Source: Polydactylus sextarius
Lineage: Eukaryota > Chordata > Actinopteri > Polynemidae
Length of the DNA: 64,000 nucleotides
Reading direction: 5' to 3'
NCBI GenBank assembly: GCA_016801845.1
Contig: CM028907.1
Location: forward strand, 20,135,098-20,199,097
The notes below the pieces were generated by a model, which searched no databases, was not told where the DNA came from, and saw only the letters and a program-made list of their open reading frames with translations. Shown piece after piece: positions 44,246 to 58,400 of this stretch (position 1 is the stretch's first letter; every line of letters begins with the position of its first letter). The translations under genes and the position numbers were made by a program.

Positions 44246-47236
44246 ATTAAAATTCACCTCCGGTAACTCTGGCACTGAATCACACAGCTTCAACACAGTT
44301 GTAGATGTAGTTTATAGAATATATGACACAGGGGTCAAGACTCTTGTTCAGTGTGGAAATCATGGAATATTCTCAGGGATTAATTAGGTATTTAAGTGAC
44401 TCTACAGCACTCTTCATGTCATGTGAAACTCATGGACCTTGTGGACTAAAGTCACATACAGAAAAAAATATTTCACAACCTACCTCAGTATAACAGTTTT
44501 CTTTGTTGCCAGTCTTTATTTCCATTGGTTTATGCTTTTACATTCAGGAGTTGTCCTAAACTTTCTTTAATAGATATAGCTTTGAAGTCCTGCTGTGGCA
44601 TTTCCATTAGCCATGTTTACCTGCACACAGCAAGGAAAGCCCCAGCCTGCATGTTCTACTGTGCTTTATCAAAACAATTAGACCTCCAAGTGAAGGAAAT
44701 GTGTTCCTCCCTTTAAAGTGCATAGAGCAATGACAGAAGTCTTTTTTCCAAGTAGCATTATTGCCACAGATGTTTGTGTAAGTGGAACTTGTCATCAAAC
44801 ATAATGCTGAATGTTTTCAGTGGATTTAGTCACAAGGGCGAAATCTATTGTTACAGTACTGCTGCGACTTGTCAAATGCATGTTGCTGAAAATAGATCAC
44901 AGGTTATTCACCCTAAGTGGTGCTGCAGCAGCTCAGGTGCTGTAGCATAAAGGATTTCAAACTGATGCACAATTCTGGTGATATTTTAATCTTGTAATGT
45001 TAATGACCTCAGAATTCAAGTTGGGTTTCTAAGTGAAATGTGCTTGGACTTTTTAAAGAGTCTGTTGGGCAAAGAGGACAAGATTAGAATCTGTCATAAC
45101 AAGATGCAAATAGGACATATTTAAATGTTTAAAATGCTGTATCGAACACAATGGTGGGACCTCATTGTGTCACAGCTAGATTGAGTACATTGAGAGAGAG
45201 TCGAGAGATGCAGAGTGACAGATGATGGATGTGAAATGTGAAGAGGAGGAGAAACCCAATGAAGAATCTCTGTATTTACAGGGACACGATTATAGGAAGA
45301 ATGAAAGTGAGAGCTGAGGTGAGAGAGGATCTTAAGAAGAGGATCATAGGTATTAAGACAGTAACATACATTCACTGAAATGTACATGTGGTGTCTATTG
45401 TTATTAGGCAAGACTCGGGCATTTCATTGTTTTTCTAACAAACAGGAATGCATATCTACAATGTGTGTTCATCAACATACAACCCTTTACCCTTCAGCTG
45501 TCCCCATGTCTGACAAATGTGGGCTGTATGATAATAATGATAATAATAATATAAAATAAAAAACTCCAGTGGCAAACTGTATAGCAGCTACAGAAGCACT
45601 GAAACGCAATGGAAGAAGATATTTTTTTTTTTTTTTATATCTTTTGGCCCTCAGTGCAAAACAGTGCAAAACAGTTCACCAGAAAAAAAATCTCTCTTGC
45701 CTTTCAGGGCTTCCATAAACACCACTTTTACTCACAACCTTTAGGGAAGAACTTCATCAGATTACAGTCAAAATATTTCTGCCTAACAGAAGAAGTAGAA
45801 CAGTAGAAGTCATAAAATATATTTATGGCAAATTTGTTGTATAAAACTTGAATGTTTCTGCCTTTGGCACCACTGAGGGTTGTATCAAAACTGACATTGC
45901 TGTGGTTTTCTTTGGGAATTATATCTATGCTGTCAGGAAAATGTGAAAGACATTCAGAACATAGTGGCCTCAGCTCCTCGTCTTTGAAATACTTGGTCTT
46001 TCTGGTATAATTTTTACTTTGCTCATACTATCTACATCACACCAAAAACATCACACCAAAAACACCACAAACATATGTCAGGACCTCCCATTTTCCTGAC
46101 CAGCATCCTTGCAGAAACAAACACACAGTCATGAAGGTCATGTGGTAAATGGAACTGTGATTCATCATCTATACACAATGCAAAAGTACATGATAGAAAT
46201 AAAAAGCCTGGAGAAAGATCTGCAACATTTCCAAATACATGAAAGTAGTCATACATTTAAAATCTCTAACTCCTAACTCCTTGAACTCCTGTGAAAGACA
46301 ACACACTGCTTGTTTTCAGTGTTTGAAAAAGAGTAGTGTTTATAGACACATCAGTGAAACGCATCTGTCTTGCTCACAACATGTGTGAACCTTAAGTGGT
46401 GTTCGATCTGAACCAAGGCTGCTGCATGGATGAGGCTCTCTATGCATCTGAGTTATGATGGTGTATTGATTTTCGTCGCCACCTAACTCACCACCTCAGA
46501 CCTCTGTCTATTCAGCTTGTCAAAAGAGTCTCTCTCACATAAACACCCGATGCCCCCAAACCATCAAAACAGGATGCAGAGTTTTGCACCTCCGCGTTAC
46601 GAATGACGAGGTGATGATTTAGCACTGGAGGCCCAATATGACCATGAGCAGATGCTGCAGGCAGAGCAGGCTGACACATGGGAGTCAACAATGTCTCCAG
46701 GGCCAAATTGGAAAAAAAAAAAAAAAAAAAAGTCTCCTGATGGCCATTTATGACAATAACTGAGGCCCAACACATTCTCTACTGCTATGAACAGTTCATG
46801 CATACCCACATGCATGTAAGAAAATCAATCTACCACCACGATATAATTATATAATTATAAAAACTCAAGATATGAGCATTTTACGCTGCCTTTTTATATG
46901 TTTAATAAAACTATGAAATCTGTTAGAACATAGAGGGAAATAAAGACAAAATGTTTCCACAGTAACATGAATTCCATTTTGTCTGCACCAGACTTGTCAG
47001 TGATGAATCCTTAATTCACCACATTGAATTCAATGTAATATAGTCATCTGGCCATTGACCTTTTGTTATTGCCAAGATGTTTGGTCAAAGTGATGTCAAG
47101 GTAATAATTTACAGTAGACATTATGAAATATCGATTTGTTACAGCACATTTTCTACACAAGACATGAGGCTGGTGGGTTTAGAGTAAGAGTATAGATTGT
47201 GTAGATTATAGTTATCTGATTCAACCCAAGGATGGA

Positions 47237-47237
<1 letters not shown>
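44246..47237. other. Intergenic DNA, nothing recognised
   Basis: About 3 kb without a recognised gene. Poly-A/T runs lie near 45620-45637 and 46709-46730, and a tandem of acatcacaccaaaa lies near 46034-46061. Open frames have no domain. Confidence 0.4.
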
Positions 47238-47283
<46 letters not shown>

Positions 47284-48010
47284 AAATTATTAATATTATT
47301 ATAATAAAATATTATTATAATTATAAAATAAAAATCAAATGAATAAATTAAAAAATTATAGTAAATGTAATAAGACAAAACTGAATTTTTTACAGTATAA
47401 AATGCAGTTAAGTGTGTGTGTGTGTGTGTGTGTGTGTGTAGCTAATATGTATTATTTCTGTCATGATTTTCAAAGATAAAGATACTCTATGTTTAAAGCA
47501 ATAATAACATGACAAACTGTCATAACTGTCTCCTTGTGGACATTGACATACCTAAAAAAAAAAAAAAAAAAAAAAACTTATAAACCAATAAATGAAAACT
47601 GATTTATTTGTCTGATGTTTTCATTGTTTGTTGACAATTAAAAGGGAAAAAAAATCTATAATAATCTAATCTATGGAAAAAAGCTATAACTAGTACATTT
47701 AGACTATTAGGTTATCTTATTATTATTATTAATATTATTATTAACAACAACACTAATAATAATAAGAATATATAATATAACAACTAATTTAATAATTTTA
47801 ATCATAATAACAACAATAATAATTATACACTATTATTAATTATATTAATAATTAATTACAATATTAATTATTGTAATACTCATAATAATAATCATAATAC
47901 ATTCTCACATTTTTAACTATTTAGGCATTTAGATAAAAAATTATCACACAGTAACTTAAAATAATAAAAATCAATATGTGACATAATAAAATATACATAA
48001 TATATATACA
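47238..48010. repeat. AT-rich low-complexity block with (TTA)n and (TG)n
   Basis: A (TTA)n tract (47238-47281) is followed by degenerate ATT/AAT sequence, a (TG)n tract (47412-47440), a poly-A run (about 47555-47576), and a long run of AAT/ATT units to about 48010. Such DNA unwinds easily. The open frame rich in Ile/Tyr/Asn on the minus strand is compositional. Confidence 0.9.
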
Positions 48011-48769
48011 AGTGTGTGTAAGTCTGTGTGTAATAATCAATCATCTGCTTATTTTCACATTACAGTGACTTGACAGTGAATCTATTCAAATGCTATGTGT
48101 TGTCCACAAATAAATATCTGCACTTTACATAACCATGATGTATTGATGTTACATATTTGTGGGTTAGTATGTTGTTGGATAGGGAAAACGAGGTGACTTC
48201 TTTGCATGTAGGTGTGTATGTATGTGTGTTACAAAGAAAGACTTTTCGTCGGACAAAGCCAAGGTTCAGCCAGTGTGTCTTGCTAAGTGTAATATGGTCA
48301 ATTCAGCAGTTCTTTTATACAAAAATAAATGTATATTTATGCTGAAATTCAAAGTTACACATACTTTTTTTTACTATATATTTTGAGTATACCAATAGCA
48401 AATATTTTTGCTATTTTCAGTATGAACTTGAAAATTATGCTTACGATTAGAAACATGAGCTTTCAAATATTAATGTTATTAGAATCTGTATATCTTTAAT
48501 TATTAATTTCAAAGTTGAGGGCTAAAAAAATCCAGATCAGCAATACATATCAGTACTTTTGTTTTGTTAACATACGCATATATAAACATGCACATGTTAA
48601 TTTCCAGCTACTCATAGACCAACATGCTTTCACAAATTTATGCCCATTAAGACAACCACAAACCAATTCCAAAGTCCCTCTAGAAACCAAAAAACATGAT
48701 TATCAAACTGAGCAAGTGAACAAACCAAAATAACACCATCATAATACCACTATTTAACTGAGGTATCAT
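48011..48769. other. Intergenic DNA, nothing recognised
   Basis: AT-rich unique-looking sequence between the low-complexity block and the candidate enhancer. Confidence 0.4.
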
Positions 48770-49410
48770 GGCACTTTCAATTACAAAGCTGCCGCATTTG
48801 TTTCCCTCTATTGTCGATGTTGAGCACAACTGAACCCGTATCGAGCCACATTAAAAACACCAACTGATTAAAAACCATTTAATTTGATAGCTAAAACAGC
48901 GCTTCCCCATTTTCAGACGAGCCATCCATCACGACGCCAGACGCGCAAATGCAAAAAAACAATTTGACTCCAATTGTTGTAAGTGTTGAATCACGCTGCG
49001 AGACATGCTAAAGCTAATTTGCCAGACAAATTAGTTGGCTCGATTCGAACTTCATTGGCGAAGTTATAAAATCTCGTATGGAGAGGAAAGTGCTCCTGCC
49101 GTACATTTATAGTAATTGTTTCAATGGAACCCTGCTGTGGGGGGCATTTTAGACGCCCACCCCCCATGTCATTTTTTAAACACTACGACTATCGAATGAT
49201 TTGGCTCAGGATCCCAAACGTTACAAAGGCAGCTCCTCCATTCCTTTTCACGACTGGAGTTCATCTTCCCCGCGATGCAAACACATGCTGAACTGGTTGC
49301 AGGCCAGTATTTTTAGGCTAAACTGCTCCATTAAATTATGCTGCAACACAAGGTAAAAGTTGGTCTTTTATCAGAATTAGTTAATTCAATGATCCGCGGA
49401 CAACTTCACA
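48770..49410. promoter_or_regulatory. Candidate conserved non-coding enhancer
   Basis: This block has balanced base composition, few simple repeats and scattered CpGs, unlike the AT-rich flanks. It contains homeodomain-type elements, including an exact inverted pair ctaatttg/caaattag (49014-49021 and 49027-49034), a TTTATAG core near 49107, CAATTGTT near 48971, and AATTAG/CATTAAA cores near the right end. No frame is open across it and no transposon signature is seen. In teleosts such islands within gene deserts are often developmental enhancers. Conservation cannot be tested from one sequence, so this is inference. Target gene unknown and probably outside the window. Confidence 0.4.
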
Positions 49411-50500
49411 AAGCTACGTAATAACAGAATCATTTCTTAAGTCAAACTAAAGAAGCATAGATGTTTGCATTAAGGCAGCGCAGTGATGCACAAAATAGTT
49501 CGATGTCACTTTCAGGCTGGTGAACGATGTTTCTGTATGTTTGAACAACTTAAAGGAGCAATGGAGGTGCCTCGTAAGAGCTTGTTGAATTGTTTATATA
49601 TAGTTTCCAAAATAGCATTCAACTAAGAATTAATCTATGTCTTAATTTTTCGTGCTTTTGGCATGCTTGGATCTGCTTTGTCTGCTAGTTTACTAAAATG
49701 GGTTAAGATTAATGGTTGTTCAAGATTTGTCAACATACTTAACCCAATGAACCAAAGAACTTGGTGAAACTTCCAGCCAGTGGAGGTTTGAATTAATGGA
49801 TGGTATTTTGAAGACGTTCATAGGATTCTTCCTAAATGTTGACCACTGCTCTCAGTAATTTTCACTTTTTGACACTTAATGGTGATGATAAATGCTAGCT
49901 AAACTATAGTTGTGTGTTTTGGTCAAATGCAGATATGACAAACTACTACCCATACTCCTTTCCTCTGCTGTGTTTACAAACAGTTTTAGCTGAAGTCTGA
50001 ACTGAATTTTCCCAGTGGAGAGGGCTTTCATTGGAGTGAATGTGAAGGAAGAAAATCCCACCAGAATATTCGAATGTTTCACCATTTGTCTCAATCCCAG
50101 TTTGACTCTTTCATTGTGGCACACAATTAGTGAAGTTTATTCCAAGTCTTAGAATCCACTTGGTTTCAACATTAAGAACTTATTCTGAAATGTTCACTTG
50201 GACAGTTCTTTCTTGTGTTTTTTTTTTTTTTTTTAAGAGCTCGACCTTTGTAGAGTTTAGATTCACTCAATGCTGATTGAACTAACACACAACATGAAAC
50301 GAGAAGCATCTGCAGTTTGGTTGGTATCATTCTGTCTGTACACTCATCAGATGGAGATTTTTCTTGTTGTCCTTGGATACTATATTTTGGTTCTTTTTTT
50401 CCCCCAGCACTTGGAGTCCAAACTGCTTTATTATATATCATTTTAAAGTTGAGTCTAAATTTGCTGAGCATCTGCTCGTGGTGGACAGATGTGTCTCTTT
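49411..50500. other. Intergenic DNA, nothing recognised
   Basis: No exon or repeat family was recognised. A T-run lies at about 50218-50234. Confidence 0.4.
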
Positions 50501-50535
50501 TGTAATTGCTTAGTTACACTGTCACTGTGATGGCT

Positions 50536-50553
50536 GCTACCATGGTAACCAAT
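50536..50553. promoter_or_regulatory. RFX X-box overlapping a CCAAT box
   Basis: gctaccatggtaacc (50536-50550) is close to the palindromic X-box GTTACCATGGTAAC, and its end overlaps CCAAT at 50549-50553. X-box and CCAAT neighbours occur in RFX/NF-Y controlled promoters. No transcription start is visible. Confidence 0.35.
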
Positions 50554-50923
50554 CAGATTCACTTAAAATCCATGACTTTGATTCATACACACTTATTCAT
50601 ATGCTTATATACCAACATATACTTTTTTTGTGTCACCGAAAGCAAAGAAAGAAGTTACTGTCATTGTACTAAAGGTTCCCATTTTAGTGTTAAGTGCTTG
50701 TTTTGTGGTGGGAGTGAGTGTGTATGTGTGTGTTCACTAAATAGCCATATCACTGAAGCAGTCCAAAGCCTGAAGCAACGCCATTGTATCGGCTATTGGA
50801 TTAACTGAGTGCATGCTAATAGACATACTCAGACCCTTGCCAGAGTCTTACACTGACAGACACGCACACACACTCCCAGTTCCTTTCAAATACACCCCCC
50901 TCCCGCAACTCAACCACCCACCC

Positions 50924-50928
<5 letters not shown>

Positions 50929-50957
<29 letters not shown>
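50929..50957. repeat. (CA)n microsatellite
   Basis: About 14 CA units, preceded by CCCA-rich sequence. Confidence 0.93.
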
Positions 50958-50959
<2 letters not shown>

Positions 50960-51845
50960 GCAAAATGCCTGATTTCAAGGCTGTGTGCTTGTCTAATTGT
51001 GTGCAGTCTGCTCTCTGATTATGAAATGTTATTTTGTGCTCAAGGCCACATTTCTCTCCATCAAAAGAATTCTGTTCCTCCAAACAAAGATTGTACAATC
51101 CACATGTTTTGTCTCGATAAACCCACAGTCAAAGAAATAGGGAGAAAATACACAAACAAGAAAGGATGCACACGTTCATCTGTTTAAACTGAGGACTTCT
51201 GTATGATGGAATAATATGATGATAGTCTTCAAGCATTCTAATCTGGATGGAGATCAAATGCTGTCCAACTCATAAGGACAACTACAGCTTGCACCATCCA
51301 ATCAGAAACCACACTCTCATACAGCCTTTAACATGAACACAACACTAACATTGATTGTGTCTATTAACACATCTATTAATTGTGTCAGTGTTTATACACA
51401 AATTATTATTATTAGTATTATTAGTATTACTATTGTTGTTGTTGTTATATTTGTTGTTATAAATCAATATAGTCTATATAAACCAGACTCATTATTTTAA
51501 TGAGATTATTGTAGTGTAACTTTATGCAACAGCTATGTGTATTGTGAATGTTGCTCACTTCACCTTTTTTGAAATGAGGAGTGTGGTAGAAATAAGGGAT
51601 CATCTTAGATATTGATCCTAGCAGTATAACTAGCAGGGTATAATATAATAGGTATAATATAATAATAATAGCAGGGTATAATAGTGAAGCAGGTTGCTGC
51701 CATGATGCCGTGGGAGTGGCAGCCAGTTTGACAGAAGCATCTCACTTACTTTTTTCCCCATTTTCCTCTTTTTACCTAAATCGTTCTTCCTTTTTTATTG
51801 AGATGGCTTTTTTCTCATGTTTTTTTCCCTTCTTTTTTTCTCGTG
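50958..51845. other. Intergenic DNA with a small tandem array
   Basis: (ATT/GTT)n tracts lie near 51400-51465. Near 51635-51683 the unit gcagggtataatata is repeated with AT spacers. No gene was recognised. Confidence 0.4.
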
Positions 51846-52440
51846 TTTTTTTTTTTTTTTTTTTTTTTGACTATGACAGCCAGAGAGCCATTGAGCCGTT
51901 GCTATATTGTAACTGTAACTATGGGGAATGTACGATCTCTCCCCATATGATGAAGAACTCATGGAGCTGACCAGCTACAGAGCAGCATCATGTGTCTCAC
52001 TGAGACCTTTCAGAGGACAGGGAGGCTAAGGAGACTGGCAAGAGGAAGGACGTGGGGATTGTGAAGTTTATTAAGGAGAGATGTTGTAACCCGGAGCACA
52101 TAAGTGTTACTGAGTGGTGCAGCTCACAGGACATTGAACTGCTCACTGTTAGCGTTTGGTCGTACTTCATCCAGAGGAGTTCTTGCAAGTCATGGTGATA
52201 ACTCACTGTCGGATGACACTACAGCTATCTGTGAACTCTGTCATGACTCAGCTGTAAACATCACACCCACAAGTCTTCCTCCTCATCTCTGGACTACAAA
52301 CTATTTATTTATTTTCTGTTAACTTTTTTATTTTTCTGTTAATCAATTTTCATAATTTTTATGCTGTCAAACAGATACATTTCCCCTTGAGGAATAAATA
52401 CAAATACTCTAATCTATTCTATTCTGTTCTAACCAATGTT
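51846..52440 (+). pseudogene. LINE with endonuclease fused to its 3' tail
   Basis: After a poly-T tract (51846-51868), one frame starts MGNVRSLP (51919), followed by SIMCLTET (about 51987), and after frameshifts by CCNPEHISVTEW then DIELLTVSVWSYF (about 52084-52175). These are blocks of the apurinic-type endonuclease of an abundant fish LINE (consensus GNVRSL...CFTETWL...C.P.HI....DIELLAVS.RPYY). Instead of the reverse transcriptase, the sequence then passes to a 3'-end-like part with accatttcccc-type text: atttccccttgaggaataaa (about 52380-52399) and a ctattctattctgttct tail. The whole reverse transcriptase is missing. Probably the same family as the 34.3-kb minus-strand piece. Confidence 0.7.
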
Positions 52441-55362
52441 AAACAAAGTGACCAAGGATGTACAAGGACAGAAGGAGATCTGAATCCATCTCAGTATTCA
52501 GGGATGTTTTAGGACCACATGAGGTTTGACCTTCAGTTTTCCAGTGACAGCCTTCTCTGCAGGGATTCCCACAGACATTTACCGATCATGAGAACTGTGT
52601 ATATGAACATAATTGTGATTTGGCTGTGAGAGCTATCAGAGAGCTCTGATTATGAAGCAGTATTGCCGTACCAGTATAGATCCAGTCAGTCCAGTTTGTC
52701 TTTAATTACTTTATCAAATTTATTCCAAAGAGAAATGTTTTTAAAGTGGTCTTGTAATTTTTACTCCTGATACAACGACCTTAAAAACCACAAGTGATGG
52801 AATATAATTAACTGTAATGACGGTTGCGACCTACTGCTTGGAATGTTTTATTTCATTGTGCTCTAGAACTATTAAGCTGTTACAACTAAAAATATTTTTT
52901 CATAATATAATTGATGACAAATTCATGTATGTTTTTTTTTTTTTTGCTACTTTGCCAACTTACATAAATGACAAAGAAAGTGATGTTTTACTTGCAGTAT
53001 CTTTTATATTATCTTGACTTTGCTCAACAAAACCAACCAAGTGAAATGATTCGCTGCATATTCCTAATGATGTGATTTTTAATGTTTTGTCTTTAGGGAG
53101 GACATTGATCCATGACAGGTAAAAATGGTTAATAAATCAGCTGAGTCATTACATTACAACTCAAATCTGACTTGAGTCCAAGTCATGTAAGTATACAATT
53201 ATGGTTGACGGACTGAAGAGCACAACATAACAATGTGCAAAGTAAAGTACAAAGTAAACAACTACTGTATATCATAATAACTAAGAACCACAAGTAGCGC
53301 CAACATTGCAGTAGCGTAGCTCAGAGAGCAATGGCACAGACCCAAATGTGTTTTCCCTGGCTTCCAGAAATCTCTGGCCTGGGTTAGGAAGTTGTTTACT
53401 TTGTTTTACTTACTAACATTCAGAAACCCCTACTGATACACTGTACACAAGTCTTATTGCACTTACTTATTGCAACATACAGCCTTGAAGAATCACATAG
53501 GATTCTTGGCCCTCATGTTGTCTTTTTTTAAATTTACTTTTGAATTGATGGATTGTGTTTTTTCAGTGGGTCTATAGAGAAATCAGAACTAGATATATAG
53601 AAAAGGTGGAGAGAATGAATGCATTGCAAGATGAGAGAGAGAATGAAAGGAAGACCCAAAGATAAAGAAATGAAGAATCACTGTTGAATCACTGCTAAGG
53701 TCAAATTAGTGTAAACTATTGGTTCCTACCCTTAGATGATGATGATGTCAGTGTGACACACGTATAAGACTTTACTGGTCATATGTCACTTGTGATATTG
53801 GCCCCAACAGAGTATTTGGCTACCAGTCTACCAAAATCACACCAAAAACCAAAGTGTGAAAAAAATGGAATGGCCTTCAACATTGTGTCAGTGTAGAGAA
53901 ATACACTTTTCCAATGGAAAAGGAAGCATATCTGTCTGCTGTAGGAAAAGCAATACTGTGCATGACATCACTGAGTCAGTGATTTCAGGTCTGCTTTTTC
54001 CTCCCTGGCTGACCTATTCTCTCCTGTTCTTGTTCATTCACAGATCATGAACTCAGCCCTAACACACTGGAAACTAATTTCCTGTCTCTGCGGGCTGTCT
54101 GCCCCTCTTGACTCCCTTCACTACTCCAATAACATACAACCCCAGAGACTGACAATGGTAGACTGAGCTTGTAGTGGGCAGCATCTTTTGATTTACTGCC
54201 ATCCCCTCTAAGAAGGATTGTCATATTGTTAGTGATTTTAAAACAGCATAACATCACTACCAAGTAAAATCGTGCCATAGTCTTCATTTAAAAATCCAAC
54301 CACATTTCCATGTTGGCACACTCATGCCTGATTTGACCTGATCCTTGTGCAAACATGGCTCTCAGGTTTTGCCAGGGTTTTAGAGGTGCAGGTGTGGGTT
54401 GCCATGTAGCTGTGGAGCCAGTAAGAATTGTCCTCTGATGAACTGATTTGATGATCAAAGGTCAACAATCAAGGTCACTGTGGCAGCACACAGCATCTTT
54501 TGGCCACAACTCAATGTAAGCACTGTAATTACCTGCAACTGAACTAGTTGGCAATGGTATACCACTGCAACATGTGAATTCTAATTGGACTTTGTGGCAT
54601 GAATCTGAGTATGGCAGTTTAATTTTCACACAAAATACATTTTATGACTAGCAAAAAAAAAAAAAAAATGTTGAACAATTTTCAGCTAAATGAACTTCAA
54701 GGCTGCAAAACTATTTTCCTGGTGTTAGTAATATCTCAAAACATCTCAGAATATTTCTGAGAATATTACTTTTTTACATGTCTCTATTTCTTTTCTTTAT
54801 TAATGTAATTAGTGTATTAATGTAATGTGTTATACACTCATTGCTGACTTGAGCGACTGTAGGCTTCACCCAATTTACCCCTAGGAATAAATGAATAAAG
54901 ATTAGCATTGTGTTCAAACTACATAAATATGTTCCAAAAACCGACCAAGAATGGAGCAGCACCTTTGACACCAAATAAAAGCTGATTGGAGGTTATCAGG
55001 TCTGTTAAAATGAACTTGAAACTCATTTGAGGTCCCATTGCCTCCTCTTTCTTTTCCTTTCTTTTTAGACGAGACAATGGGCACGCATCCGTGCATGCAT
55101 GCACACACATGCACACATATACAAGCCCTCTGTTGCATACCCCACGGAGAGGTTAGTGACTCTTCACGCATGCCTGCAGTGGAGCATAGTGGCATCCTGC
55201 AGGGTGGTCATTTACCTCTCATTCAAACACATAAACACACACACATACACACACACTCCCACACCCAGCGTGTGCTCAATTGTCGAGCTGCCCCATTGGA
55301 GTTGCATCATGTTCACACATACCTTAACCCTAACACACTTGCACACACAGGCTCTCACACAT
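52441..55362. other. Intergenic DNA, nothing recognised
   Basis: Nearly 3 kb with no recognised gene or repeat. Poly-A/T runs lie near 52930-52945 and 54653-54668. Open frames such as 54914-55195 lack domains. Confidence 0.4.
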
Positions 55363-55364
55363 AG

Positions 55365-55400
<36 letters not shown>

Positions 55401-55404
55401 GCAC
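55363..55404. repeat. (CT)n(CA)n compound microsatellite
   Basis: A CT tract (about 55364-55381) is followed by a CA tract with a final CG. Overlapping open frames are artefacts of this and nearby CA-rich sequence. Confidence 0.93.
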
Positions 55405-58400
55405 AAAGTACTTACAGAAGCATATACAAACTGTATGCATTCCCAGCTATGGTGGTTTTTGACCCTATTAATTTGAGGCAACATCAACCTGCAGGCCCAT
55501 TTCACTAGGTGCCTATTTGAGGGATGAGCTGTTCAACTGATGTGAAATGTTGAATGTTTTAAGATGCGTGCGGAGATAAAGCTATTCATGTAAAAAAGGA
55601 AAAAAAGTGTTTCTCTTTTCTAACATCTTACCACTCCTCCAATTGATCTTGTGACACCTTGTGGGGCTCTTAAATGAGAACCACTGTTTGAGGTCGCTTA
55701 CAGTGCATCATTGTGTTAAACCTGCACCGGCATAAAAGCTTGTTTGTCATTGGTTCCCGATTTTTACCAGGTCCAGGTAGAGTCACAGGCTACTGGAGTT
55801 AATAAGCAAATAATAAATATGTTCTGCCATAATGATGTTAAAGCACCTGTGGAGGCATTCCTTCCTATACTGTGGGGGCAGCAGTCTGCTGCTGAAGGAG
55901 CTGTATAAAGGTATATTGTTATCTGACTTCTTGTCTAATGTTGGGCTCAAAGTTTTCTTTAGAGATTAGATAAAAGTTGAAGAATAGTAGAGGCATTCAG
56001 TAGCATGTTGATAGACCCCAAGACCAATGATAGGTGCAACGGAACCATATCCAGAGTCATGTAACAGATTACCATCAGTGGATTGCAGATGCAGTCTTTC
56101 AGTTTATCTTGAAAAATATTTGTATTGAGAGCCAATACAAAAGCATACGTGTTTAAAATGCAAACATGAGAAAGACCTACTACAACAAAAGCAAAGGATA
56201 TCAAAGGCAGCAAGAAGAGGGGGCATCCCCATCTTTGCTTAGCAAACAGGTGAGAGACTGGCAGAGAGTGAAAGATTACAGAGTAAGGAAAATCAAATTT
56301 TATGGAGGAGCACTGCCACCCTGCCTTTGCTCAGCAAATACAAAACAGTCACTCAATAGTTTCAGGGCGGAATGGAGAGGGAATAAAAGGGTGAGATGAA
56401 TGAAAGAGAGTGAGAGAAAACAATAAAGCACAAGTGAACAGGAAGAAAGAGAAGTGTACGACCAGAATGAGAAAGCTGTGTGTGAGGGAAGACAGAGAGT
56501 GACAATGCCCAGGGCTTGTTGAACAAGCTCCTTTTATGCAGAGGCACAGCTGCCTGACAGACAACTCTGATATGGAGCATTAACACACACACATGCAACA
56601 CAACCATAAACACCCAACCAGTGATAGGGTGTATTACATATTACAAGCTGTTAAGATCAGATGTTTATGTATGACAAGCACAAGAGGAGACTGTCAGGAC
56701 ATACCTGCTGCTAAACGTGTGCAATAATCCCTTCTTCCAAATAAAGTGGTGTATAGAATAAAGCTAGTTAGATGGATTATTTATACCAGTTGTTTGACTG
56801 CTTGTATTTGCTTTGTTATAGCATTGGGTGCCATGCTCCCAGAACTTAGTCATCATTGTCTCATCTCAGTCATTACTGTGTGATTACAATTTATCTAAAT
56901 TACCTGTTTAGTGTCTGTGTGGCTTGAATACTAAGTTGCAAACAATTGGCCATGTGGTATTTCAGAGTCATGTTAAACAGTCTTAACAACAAATCCAATC
57001 AGTCTTAGGAACAAATACCCCAAAAAGTGACAATTCGCCAAAGTCATTATGAGACTGATTATGATGACTATGAGAGCAAAATAGGATGTCAGGTGACAGT
57101 ATTATGGAGCCACAAGGTTCTCACAGGGGGGGAGTCCAGTAGATGCATTGGTTGTTAAAACACTGGACCATAACATGGGAGACCCTGCTCATTTCCTTGT
57201 CACTGATCTGGTATGTTGATCTGGTATGTTGTGTCTTAACCATAACTATGTCCATGTGTTTATTAGTGTAACCATGACAAGGTCCTTTAACCGTAATGGA
57301 TGCGGAAGCATACTTGTTCTGATTGTTGATGACTTGAAAGTCTTTGGTCTGAAAAGTTAGCATGATATCTGGAGCTCTGCCATCACAGGTGCTGTGAGAA
57401 TGTTTTCTCACTATGACTATAATACAAGTTGTAGTAGATGACTACTTGTCATCTTTTTCAACTCTTCTACATGCAGAAGAAGAGGACGTTTGGTTTTTGT
57501 GGTTAAAGATGCCTGTGTTTTAGAGAGGTCCCTGTTATACATGTAATGTCAGGAAGCAAATTTATTTATGTGAAGTTTGTAAATCAGGTTTGATTGTGTC
57601 TCAAAAGCTAAGCTGTCAACATTTAGAAACAGTTTTTAACGAAAGGCTAATTGAACCATACCAGCAATGTAATAAAAGTGTATCATCAGCATATAGATTG
57701 ATTTTATACAAATGTAAATAACTAACAGACATGACAAAAAAAGATGTACTGGAACAATGAAGTAATGTAACTGGTAGAGATGGGTGAGTTTCCCAAATTA
57801 ATGAACATATTTACATTGAGTGCTTAAACTCTAAGAGTGTTCAAGCTGCTTGAAAGAAATATATCTTCAGTTTATCTGCATAGAAGAGTCTCCCCACATT
57901 ATGCAGTAACAAATTTCAACCAACAGCAATTCTGGCTTCACATTCCCTACACTCACCCATGTTTAATACCCGATACTTATTATGACTCTGGATTGGGAAC
58001 AGCTGTGGCCAGAGGCATTATGTGTCCATGCCTTCCATCTGCCTGCCCATTCTTGTGAACATGATATCTCAGGAATACCTTGAGAGAATATCTCTGAATT
58101 CAGCACAAACTGCCACTTATACTCACGGATGAAATAATTCGAATTTGGCAGCTAAAGGTCAAACAGTAATGTCATCATGAACTCAAAACTGAAACTTGAC
58201 CATGGCCCAACACAGTTAGGTCACTGTAATGTCCTGACTGCAGCTATGCATTACTGCTTCACTGCTATTCAGTTGGTCAAGTACCAGGTCCATCTGGTAT
58301 TCATTCATTCAGGTTTACAAATTTTACTTGCGACAGTAAACCGGGACCTTGTTGTATTGTCTGCTCTTAGGTGTTTTTAAACATGTATGCACTCGTTTAT

